From Clavibacter phaseoli (GTDB lineage Bacteria > Actinomycetota > Actinomycetes > Actinomycetales > Microbacteriaceae), in NCBI RefSeq assembly GCF_021922925.1, contig NZ_CP040786.1:806001-870000 (forward strand): 64,000 bases of DNA, in the 5' to 3' direction. The notes beneath the pieces are model-generated. The model ran no database searches, had not been told where the DNA came from, and saw only the letters and a program-made list of their open reading frames with translations. The translations under genes were made by a program, and so were the position numbers. Positions 58,359 through 64,000 of this stretch are shown in pieces; position 1 is the stretch's first letter; each line of letters opens with the position of its first letter.

Positions 58359-58401
58359 CGACGGACGCGCGTCGACGCGCGCCCGCAGGCCGTCACCGCG
58401 C

Positions 58402-58893
58402 TCAGGCGGGCAGCTCGGCCTCGATGAGCGACACGATCTCCGGCGCGTCCGGCTCGACCGTGGGCCGGAAGCGGTGCACGGCGCCCGACGGCGTGACGAC
58501 GAACTTCTCGAAGTTCCACTTCACCCGCCCGGCCTTCCCCTCGGCGTCCGGCGTCTTCGTCAGCTCGGCGTAGACGGGGTGCGCGGAGCGCCCGTTGACC
58601 TTGACCTTCTCCATCATCGGGAAGGTGACGCCCCAGGTGGTGGAGCAGTACTCGTCGATGGCCTCCGCGGATCCGAGCTCCTGCAGGAACTGGTTGCTCG
58701 GGAAGCCGATGACCGTGAAGCCCCGCTCCCCGTAGGTGCGCTGCAGCTGCTCGAGCTTCTCGTACTGCGGGGCGAGGCCGCAGCGCGAGGCGACGTTGAC
58801 GACGAGCACGACCTTGTCGGCGTACGCGCCGAAGGTGGTGTCCTCGCCCTGGAGGGTGGTCAGCGGGATCGGGTCGAGCCGGGGATGCGTCAT
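58402..58893 (-). CDS. Glutathione peroxidase family protein
   Basis: Thiol peroxidase that reduces hydroperoxides. The 163-residue product has the peroxidatic cysteine C38 in NVASRCGL (cysteine, not selenocysteine), the catalytic Gln in GFPSNQF and Trp-Asn in KWNFEKF. Cys-type members usually work with thioredoxin. The ATG at 58893 lies 6 nt after a TACGTT -10 (58900-58905, minus strand), so the mRNA is probably leaderless. Confidence 0.9.
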   Translation of the reverse strand: MTHPRLDPIPLTTLQGEDTTFGAYADKVVLVVNVASRCGLAPQYEKLEQLQRTYGERGFTVIGFPSNQFLQELGSAEAIDEYCSTTWGVTFPMMEKVKVNGRSAHPVYAELTKTPDAEGKAGRVKWNFEKFVVTPSGAVHRFRPTVEPDAPEIVSLIEAELPA

Positions 58894-58938
58894 GGCCCGA
58901 ACGTAGACCCGTCCGCTGACAGCGGCTCCCGGGACGAC

Positions 58939-58972
58939 GGGAGGCCGGCCGCCTCTCGGCGACCGGCCTCCC
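58939..58972 (-). terminator. Terminator of glpD
   Basis: A 15-bp stem with one mismatch (arms 58939-58953 and 58958-58972) and a TCTC loop lies 28 bp beyond the glpD stop. Confidence 0.65.
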
Positions 58973-59000
58973 GGGTGCGGATCGGATCCGCCTGGCGCTG

Positions 59001-60761
59001 CTAGTTGGCGAACTCCGTGACGGTCGCGTCCGCGGCCACCTTCGTCGCGCCCACGTCGACGCCGTGGTACGTGCGCAGCGTGTCGACGGTGTCCTGGATC
59101 TCCGCGTCGCGCTCCTCGCCGGTCCAGCCGAGAGCGTCCTGGAGCACGTCCGCGATCTCCGCGAGCATCTCGTGGGTCACGCCGCCGACGAACGCGAGGT
59201 TCGTGCGACGCAGCACGACGTCGGCGAGGTGCACCGCGTCCTCGTGCGTGGCGAAGTACGCGATCTCGGCGCGTGTCAGCTGCGGGTCGGTCGCGAGCGG
59301 CGTCGACGGCTGTCCGGAGAGGACGTCGATGACGCTCGTGGCGCGGGTGCCGTAGCGGTTGAGCAGGCGGTCGACCTGCTCGGTGCCGATGCCCTCTGCG
59401 CGGGCGGCCTGGGTCGCGATCCAGCGGGCGCGGGCGGTGCTGGAGGACGGGAAGTCCTTGCCGCCGCCGATGGGCATGCCCGTCGTGTCGACCGAGCGCT
59501 CCACGCCGAGGCGCGTGGTGGCCTCCGTGGAGAGGTGCGCGGACAGCGCGCGGAACGTCGTCCACTTGCCGCCGACCAGGCTCAGCACCTTGCTGCCGCC
59601 CAGGCCCGCGATCTCGGTCTCGACGATGCGGTAGTCGCGCGACACGAAGCCGGGCGCCGTGTCCTCGTGGCGCGGCAGCGGGCGGATGCCCGAGTAGCGG
59701 TACACGATGTGGTCGCGGTTCAGCTCGATCTGCGGGAACACGTGCTTGACGAGGTCGAAGAAGTAGTCGACCTCCTCCTCGGTGCAGACGGCGGGCTCGC
59801 TCGGGTCCGCGTCGATGTCCGTGGTGCCGATGAGGACGCGGCCCTTGAGCGGGTAGATGAGCACGATGCGGCCGTCGTTGTTCTCGAAGAAGATCTCGCG
59901 GCCCTTGGTGGCCTCGAGCAGGTCGGCGTTGTCGACGACGATGTGCGAGCCCTTCGTGCCGCCCATGAACTTCGTCTCGCCGCCCATGGCCTCGTTGGTG
60001 AGGTCGGTCCAGGGGCCGGACGCGTTGACGACCACGTCGGCCGTGACGACGAACTCGGTGCCGGAGATCACGTCGCGCAGCTTCACGCCGCCGTCGGCGA
60101 CGCCCACGGCCTCGAGGTAGTTGGCGCTGCGCGCGTGGTCGCCCGCGGCCAGGCCGTCCTTCAGCACGTCGAGAGCGAGGCGCTCGGGCTCGTGCACGGA
60201 GGCGTCGTAGTAGGTGCCGGTGAACTTGACGTCCTTGTTCAGCGCGGGCATGTCCTCGCGGGCGGCCTTGCCGACGCGGAAGCGGTGGCGCGGGACCGAG
60301 CCGCCGTCGCGCGAGAAGGAGTCGTACAGCGTCATGCCGACGCTGATGAGGAGGGCGCCGCGCTCCTTGGTGGAGCGCTGCTTGTGGGTCAGCATGCGCA
60401 GGGGCGCGTTGAGGATGCCGGAGAAGGTGGAGAAGATCGGCATGGTCGTCTGCAGCGGCTTCACGTAGTGGGGCGCGATGCGGATCAGGCCGTTGCGCTC
60501 CTCGACCGACTCGCGGACGAGGCGGAACTCGCCGTTCTCGAGGTAGCGGATGCCGCCGTGGATCATGTGCGAGCTCGCCGCCGAGGCGCCCGAGCCGTAG
60601 TCGGCGCGCTCGACGAGGACGACGTCGACGCCCTGGAGCGCGAGGTCGCGGAACGTCGCGATGCCGTTGATGCCGCCGCCGATGACGAGCACCTTCGCGC
60701 TCGGGCGGTCGTGGATGCGGGCGACGTTGTCCCGCAGGTCGGTCTTCTTCGACGTGGTCAC
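59001..60761 (-). CDS. glpD: FAD-dependent glycerol-3-phosphate dehydrogenase
   Basis: Membrane-associated flavoenzyme that oxidises glycerol 3-phosphate to dihydroxyacetone phosphate and probably passes electrons to menaquinone. The 586-residue product has the FAD-binding motif VIGGGINGIATFRDLALQG, the family block SHMIHGGIRYLENGEFRLV, GTTDIDADPSEPAV, and a C-terminal alpha domain (after about 430). GTG 60761 is preceded by GAGAAG at a 6-nt spacing. It is divergent from a SorC-type regulator that may control it. Completes the glpF-glpK-glpD pathway in this region. Confidence 0.94.
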   Translation of the reverse strand: MTTSKKTDLRDNVARIHDRPSAKVLVIGGGINGIATFRDLALQGVDVVLVERADYGSGASAASSHMIHGGIRYLENGEFRLVRESVEERNGLIRIAPHYVKPLQTTMPIFSTFSGILNAPLRMLTHKQRSTKERGALLISVGMTLYDSFSRDGGSVPRHRFRVGKAAREDMPALNKDVKFTGTYYDASVHEPERLALDVLKDGLAAGDHARSANYLEAVGVADGGVKLRDVISGTEFVVTADVVVNASGPWTDLTNEAMGGETKFMGGTKGSHIVVDNADLLEATKGREIFFENNDGRIVLIYPLKGRVLIGTTDIDADPSEPAVCTEEEVDYFFDLVKHVFPQIELNRDHIVYRYSGIRPLPRHEDTAPGFVSRDYRIVETEIAGLGGSKVLSLVGGKWTTFRALSAHLSTEATTRLGVERSVDTTGMPIGGGKDFPSSSTARARWIATQAARAEGIGTEQVDRLLNRYGTRATSVIDVLSGQPSTPLATDPQLTRAEIAYFATHEDAVHLADVVLRRTNLAFVGGVTHEMLAEIADVLQDALGWTGEERDAEIQDTVDTLRTYHGVDVGATKVAADATVTEFAN

Positions 60762-60845
60762 GAGGGGCTTCTCTCTGTTCAGTGCGTGCGTGGTGCGCGT
60801 GCTCTGCATCCATCATCTGCCCGCGAACGGATCATCGGTAGCCCG

Positions 60846-60859
60846 TGCACGGATGTGCA
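60846..60859. promoter_or_regulatory. Palindromic operator candidate TGCAC-GGAT-GTGCA
   Basis: Perfect 5-bp arms around a 4-nt centre, in the gap between glpD and the divergent SorC-family gene. Position and symmetry suit autoregulation and control of glpD. I saw no second copy at glpF or dhaK. Confidence 0.45.
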
Positions 60860-60870
60860 AGCATGACCGG

Positions 60871-61830
60871 ATGGTCGACGGCATCGCGCACGAGCGCACC
60901 CAGGACGCCCTCCGCGCGGCGCACCTCTACTACATGCAGGACCTGACGATGGAGGCGATCGCGAGCGAGCTCGGCACGAGCCGCTCGTCGGTGTCCCGGC
61001 TCCTCTCCTTCGCCCGGGAGACGGGGCTCGTGGACATCCAGATCCGCTCGCCGCTCGACCTCGCGACGGTGCTGGGGGAGCAGCTGCACGAGCGCTACGG
61101 CGTGGTCGCGCACGTGGTGCCGGTGCCCGACCAGACGAGCGACGTCGACCGCGTGGACCGGGTGGCGCTGTCGGCTGCACGGATGCTCACCCAGTACGTC
61201 GACTCCAACATGGTCGTCGGCGTCGCGTGGGGCTCGACCGTGAGCGCGGTGAGCCGGTACCTCGTGCCGAAGCCGACGCACAACACGCTCGTCGTGCAGC
61301 TCAACGGGGCGGGCAACGTGCGCACGACGGGGATCATGTACGCGAGCGAGATCCTGCGGCGGTTCGGCCAGGCGTACGGCGCGACCGTGCAGCAGTTCCC
61401 GGTGCCGGCGTTCTTCGACGACCCGGCCACGAAGCTGGCGCTCTGGCGCGAGCGGAGCACGAAGCGCGTGCTCGAGCTGCAGGAGCGGATGGACATGGTG
61501 CTGTTCGGCGTCGGGTCCCCGGTCGCCCTCGTGCCGAGCCACGTCTACTCGGGCGGCTACCTCGAGCGGTCCGACCAGCGCGCGCTCGACGCCGACGGGG
61601 TCGTGGGCGACGTCTCCACCGTCTTCTTCCGGGAGGACGGGTCGTCGGCCGACATCGCCATCAACGCGCGGGCGAGCGGACCGGACCTGGCGACGATCCG
61701 CAAGGCGCCGCGACGCGTGTGCGTGGTCGCGGGGGCGTCCAAGGCGCGCAGCGTGCGGGGCGCGCTGGCCGCCGGGCTCGTGACGGACATCGTGCTCGAC
61801 GAGGGGACGGCGCGCGCGCTGCTCGCGTGA
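60871..61830 (+). CDS. SorC family transcriptional regulator
   Basis: Sugar- or phosphosugar-responsive DNA-binding protein. The 319-residue product has an N-terminal helix-turn-helix (AAHLYYMQDLTMEAIASELGTSRSSVSRLLSFARE, about 15-50) and a C-terminal SorC sugar-binding domain with GVAWGSTVSAV and VVQLNGAGN. I chose ATG 60871; an ATG at 60853 lies inside the operator palindrome and its extra residues do not match the family. Divergence from glpD suggests a glycerol 3-phosphate or dihydroxyacetone phosphate effector, which is inference. Confidence 0.88.
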   Translation: MVDGIAHERTQDALRAAHLYYMQDLTMEAIASELGTSRSSVSRLLSFARETGLVDIQIRSPLDLATVLGEQLHERYGVVAHVVPVPDQTSDVDRVDRVALSAARMLTQYVDSNMVVGVAWGSTVSAVSRYLVPKPTHNTLVVQLNGAGNVRTTGIMYASEILRRFGQAYGATVQQFPVPAFFDDPATKLALWRERSTKRVLELQERMDMVLFGVGSPVALVPSHVYSGGYLERSDQRALDADGVVGDVSTVFFREDGSSADIAINARASGPDLATIRKAPRRVCVVAGASKARSVRGALAAGLVTDIVLDEGTARALLA

Positions 61831-61873
61831 CGCGACGGATCCGCCCGGCGTACGGGGGAGGTGACTGCTTCGG

Positions 61874-61946
61874 TGGGCGATACCGGACTCGAACCGATGA
61901 CCTCTTCCGTGTGAAGGAAGCGCGCTACCAACTGCGCCAATCGCCC
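61874..61946 (-). tRNA. tRNA-Val (anticodon CAC)
   Basis: Complete cloverleaf on the minus strand: acceptor GGGCGAT / ATCGCCC, anticodon stem CTTCC / GGAAG with loop TTCACAC, TTCGAGT in the T loop, discriminator A. CCA is not encoded. Confidence 0.93.
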
Positions 61947-62148
61947 GTGCTCGCACCGCGGACGGTGCGGATCCATGATGCCATACCGCGGGACCGGTCG
62001 CGGTCACGGGGCGGCGGCCATGCCACCTCGGGCGGGCGCCGTCGCGACACGCCCGGGGCGCGGTCGAGCCCGCGTCCACCCGATCCGCGTGAACACGGGG
62101 AGAACGGCGCGTGGGCACCGCGCCGAGGGTGCTCGGGCGGGCGTCGTT
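61947..62148. other. Non-coding gap between tRNA genes
   Basis: No gene is supported here. The frame-open stretches have no start with a ribosome site and no family match. The only clear signal is the promoter that follows at 62149. Confidence 0.4.
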
Positions 62149-62178
62149 TTGCACCCGCGCCAGGAGATCGGCTAGAGT
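62149..62178 (+). promoter_or_regulatory. Promoter of the tRNA-Gly gene and possibly the downstream tRNAs
   Basis: TTGCAC (62149-62154) as -35 and TAGAGT (62173-62178) as -10 with an 18-bp spacer, 48 bp before tRNA-Gly. This is the best two-box housekeeping promoter I see in the window. A small CGCCGG / CCGGCG hairpin lies between it and the tRNA. Confidence 0.65.
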
Positions 62179-62226
62179 CATCGAGCACGCAGGGTCGCCG
62201 GGAAGCCGGCGGCGAGCGAGCGAAAT

Positions 62227-62298
62227 GCGGATGTGGCGCAGTGGTAGCGCATCACCTTGCCAAGGTGAGGGTCGCGAGTTCGAATCTCGTCATCCGCT
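62227..62298 (+). tRNA. tRNA-Gly (anticodon GCC)
   Basis: Acceptor GCGGATG / CATCCGC, anticodon stem TCACC / GGTGA with loop TTGCCAA, TTCGAAT T loop, discriminator T. CCA not encoded. Confidence 0.95.
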
Positions 62299-62303
62299 CG
62301 AAC

Positions 62304-62325
62304 AGGGGCCCCGAAGGGGGTCCCT
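62304..62325 (+). terminator. Terminator after tRNA-Gly
   Basis: AGGGGCCCC (62304-62312) and GGGGTCCCT (62317-62325) pair with one G-T, loop GAAG, followed by TTCAC. It may end only part of the transcripts, since two tRNA genes follow closely. Confidence 0.55.
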
Positions 62326-62348
62326 TTCACAAGGTGGGAACCACCGGT

Positions 62349-62419
62349 GGTGGGGTGGCCGAGAGGCGAGGCAGCGGCCTGCAAAGCCGTCCACGCGGGT
62401 TCAAATCCCGTCCCCACCT
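62349..62419 (+). tRNA. tRNA-Cys (anticodon GCA)
   Basis: Acceptor GGTGGGG / CCCCACC, anticodon loop CTGCAAA, TTCAAAT T loop, discriminator T. CCA not encoded. Confidence 0.94.
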
Positions 62420-62432
62420 CGAGCAAGTGCAT

Positions 62433-62504
62433 GAGCGATTGGCGCAGCGGTAGCGCGCTTCCCTGACACGGAAGAGGTCGCTGGTTCGATCCCAGTATCG
62501 CTCA
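62433..62504 (+). tRNA. tRNA-Val (anticodon GAC)
   Basis: Acceptor GAGCGAT / ATCGCTC, anticodon stem CTTCC / GGAAG with loop CTGACAC, TTCGATC T loop, discriminator A. Unlike its neighbours it is followed by an encoded CCA, in fact CCACCA at 62505-62510. Confidence 0.95.
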
Positions 62505-62509
62505 CCACC

Positions 62510-62537
62510 AGAAGGCCCCGGGAGACCGGGGCCTTCT
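62510..62537 (+). terminator. Intrinsic terminator of the tRNA cluster
   Basis: AGAAGGCCCCGG / CCGGGGCCTTCT (62510-62521 and 62526-62537), loop GAGA, followed by GCTTTT. It has the best T tract of any terminator in the window. Confidence 0.85.
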
Positions 62538-62646
62538 GCTTTTCCCGGGCCGTCCTCCCCGGACGCCCCGGAGGCCCCCGCCCGCCTCGGACCGCCGGCG
62601 AGGCGATCCGCGCTCCTGGCGTCGATGGGCGCCCGTCGCGCGCCGG

Positions 62647-62652
62647 TAGTCT
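62647..62652 (+). promoter_or_regulatory. Candidate -10 element for thrS
   Basis: TAGTCT lies 36 nt before the thrS GTG. The 151-bp gap between the terminator and thrS shows no T-box or other riboswitch structure. Confidence 0.35.
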
Positions 62653-62688
62653 GGATCGGTTCCCTCCCCGTCCCGCAAGGAGCCCGCA

Positions 62689-64000
62689 GTGGTAGACGCC
62701 GCCCAGCCCGAGATCCACGACGAGGCCGCGCCCGCGGAGCCGACCGCGCAGCCGGTCGAGGCGACGGAGGCGGGCACCGGGTTCACGCTCTTCTCCGACC
62801 GCGCCGTGGTCGCCATGCGCATCGGCGGGGAGCTGAAGGACCTCGCGGCCGATGTCGCCCCCGGCGACGTCGTCGAGCCCGTCCGCATCGACTCGCCCGA
62901 CGGCCTCGCGATCCTCCGCCACTCCGCGGCGCACGTCATGGCGCAGGCCGTGCAGCAGATCAACCCGGAGGCGAAGCTCGGCATCGGGCCGCCGGTCACG
63001 GACGGCTTCTACTTCGACTTCGACGTCGCCGAGCCCTTCACGCCCGAGGACCTCAAGGCCATCTCCAAGAACATGGAGCGCATCGTCCGCCAGGGCCAGC
63101 GCTTCACGCGCCGCGTCGTCACCGAGGAGGAGGCCCGCGAGCTCATGGCCGCGGAGCCGTACAAGCTCGAGCTCATCGGCCTCAAGGGCGGATCCAGCGA
63201 GGAGCTGGGCGAGGACGGCGAGTCCGTCGAGGTCGGCGGAGCGGAGCTCACGGTCTACGAGAACGTCGACGGCAAGACCGGCGAGGTCTTCTGGCGCGAC
63301 CTGTGCCGCGGCCCGCACCTGCCGAGCACGCGCATGGTCGGCAACGGCTGGGCGCTGTCGCGCGTCGCCGCCGCCTACTGGCGCGGATCCGAGAAGAACC
63401 CGCAGCTGCAGCGCATCTACGGCACGGCATGGCCCACCAAGGACGAGCTGCGCGCGTACCAGGGCCGCATCGAGGAGGCGCTCAAGCGCGACCACCGCCG
63501 CCTCGGCGCCGAGCTCGACCTCTTCTCCTTCCCCGACGAGATCGGCTCCGGCCTGGCGGTCTTCCACCCCAAGGGCGGCATCATCCGCCGCGAGATGGAG
63601 GACTACTCGCGCCGCCGGCACGAGACGGCCGGCTACGAGTTCGTCTACTCTCCGCACATCACGAAGTCGAACCTGTTCGAGACGAGCGGGCACCTCGACT
63701 TCTACAAGGACGGCATGTTCCCCGCCATGCACCTCGACGAGGCGCGGAACGACGAGGGCGAGATCACCCGCCAGGGTGCGGACTACTACCTCAAGCCCAT
63801 GAACTGCCCCATGCACGTGCTCATCTACCGGTCGCGCCAGCGCTCGTACCGCGAGCTGCCGCTGCGCCTGTTCGAGTTCGGCACCGTCTACCGCAACGAG
63901 AAGTCGGGCGTGATCCACGGCCTCACGCGCGTCCGCGGCATGACGCAGGACGACGCGCACATCTTCACGACGCGCGAGCGCATGGCCGACGAGCTGAAGG
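62689..64000 (+). CDS. thrS: Threonyl-tRNA synthetase, partial at 3' end
   Basis: Charges tRNA-Thr. About 437 N-terminal residues are present and the frame runs off the right edge. An acidic Ala/Glu/Pro-rich extension of about 23 residues precedes the TGS domain (to about 75), followed by the editing domain with HSAAH, the CRGPHLPS block, and the class II catalytic core with [10 protein letters not shown] (motif 2 region begins [32 protein letters not shown]). GTG 62689 follows AAGGAG at a 6-nt spacing. The C-terminal anticodon-binding domain is outside the window. Confidence 0.95.
   Translation, partial: MVDAAQPEIHDEAAPAEPTAQPVEATEAGTGFTLFSDRAVVAMRIGGELKDLAADVAPGDVVEPVRIDSPDGLAILRHSAAHVMAQAVQQINPEAKLGIGPPVTDGFYFDFDVAEPFTPEDLKAISKNMERIVRQGQRFTRRVVTEEEARELMAAEPYKLELIGLKGGSSEELGEDGESVEVGGAELTVYENVDGKTGEVFWRDLCRGPHLPSTRMVGNGWALSRVAAAYWRGSEKNPQLQRIYGTAWPTKDELRAYQGRIEEALKRDHRRLGAELDLFSFPDEIGSGLAVFHPKGGIIRREMEDYSRRRHETAGYEFVYSPHITKSNLFETSGHLDFYKDGMFPAMHLDEARNDEGEITRQGADYYLKPMNCPMHVLIYRSRQRSYRELPLRLFEFGTVYRNEKSGVIHGLTRVRGMTQDDAHIFTTRERMADELK

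Noticed and set aside
58367..58380. Palindrome GCGCGTCGACGCGC between the DinB and glutathione peroxidase genes
   Set aside because: Its centre leaves no room for a proper loop, so I did not call it a terminator, although it lies between convergent genes.
60853..60870. Earlier ATG for the SorC-family regulator
   Set aside because: It sits inside the operator palindrome and adds residues that do not resemble the family N terminus.
62538..62688. Possible T-box or attenuator upstream of thrS
   Set aside because: No T-box sequence, no specifier stem and no antiterminator pairing is visible; only a -10 candidate and a normal ribosome site.

Overview
The window is a contiguous piece of chromosome from a very GC-rich actinobacterium (about 72-73 percent GC by eye). 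Gene content and order point to the family Microbacteriaceae, most like Clavibacter. The evidence is a full division and cell wall (dcw) cluster running from mraZ to sepF and divIVA, the actinobacterial cytochrome bcc-aa3 gene set, a pknL / Rv2175c-like / idsA neighbourhood, frequent GTG starts, and a MurE without the usual DNPR motif, which fits the diaminobutyrate cell wall known for Clavibacter. The genus is an inference; no rRNA is present to confirm it. I see no insertion sequence, prophage, CRISPR array or obvious horizontally acquired island.

Layout. 1-9.6 kb: a partial acyl-CoA synthetase, ROK glucokinase, PlsC acyltransferase, class II DAHP synthase, a PASTA-domain Ser/Thr kinase, a LysM muralytic protein, an Rv2175c-like DNA-binding protein and a polyprenyl diphosphate synthase. 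9.6-28.9 kb: a DUF3040 membrane protein and then the dcw cluster mraZ-rsmH-ftsL-ftsI-murE-murF-mraY-murD-ftsW-murG-murC-ftsQ-ftsZ-yggS-sepF-yggT-divIVA, closely packed with several start/stop overlaps. 29-39.7 kb: rluD-family synthase, dnaE, flavin reductase, hisD, nrdR, pyrD, a DUF3043 protein, an M20 peptidase and an ErpA-type Fe-S protein. 39.8-51.5 kb: respiratory genes ctaC-ctaD-ctaF on the plus strand and ctaE-qcrC-qcrA-qcrB on the minus strand, separated by an acetyltransferase, a SpoIIE-type phosphatase and an RlmA-type rRNA methyltransferase, followed by trpD and an SRAP-family protein. 52.3-61.8 kb: a glycerol / dihydroxyacetone region (glpF-glpK, dhaK-dhaL-dhaM, glpD, a SorC-family regulator), with YchJ, DinB and glutathione peroxidase genes between. 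61.9-64 kb: four tRNA genes and the start of thrS.

How the genes work together. The dcw cluster makes lipid II and builds the division machine around FtsZ, with SepF and DivIVA as the actinobacterial membrane anchor and polar growth scaffold. The PASTA kinase and LysM protein at the left probably sense and remodel the same wall. The qcr and cta genes encode a menaquinol-to-oxygen supercomplex. Glycerol enters through GlpF, is phosphorylated by GlpK and oxidised by GlpD, probably passing electrons to menaquinone; DhaKLM handles dihydroxyacetone with PEP as phosphate donor.

I found no clearly new multi-gene system. The most interesting signals are at the DNA level: strong over-representation of the palindrome GGATCC in all reading frames, at least a dozen genes whose -10 element lies only 6-9 nt before the start codon (leaderless mRNAs), a promoter motif shared by dnaE, nrdR and dhaK, a four-repeat MraZ operator over the mraZ promoter, and an altered MurE specificity motif.
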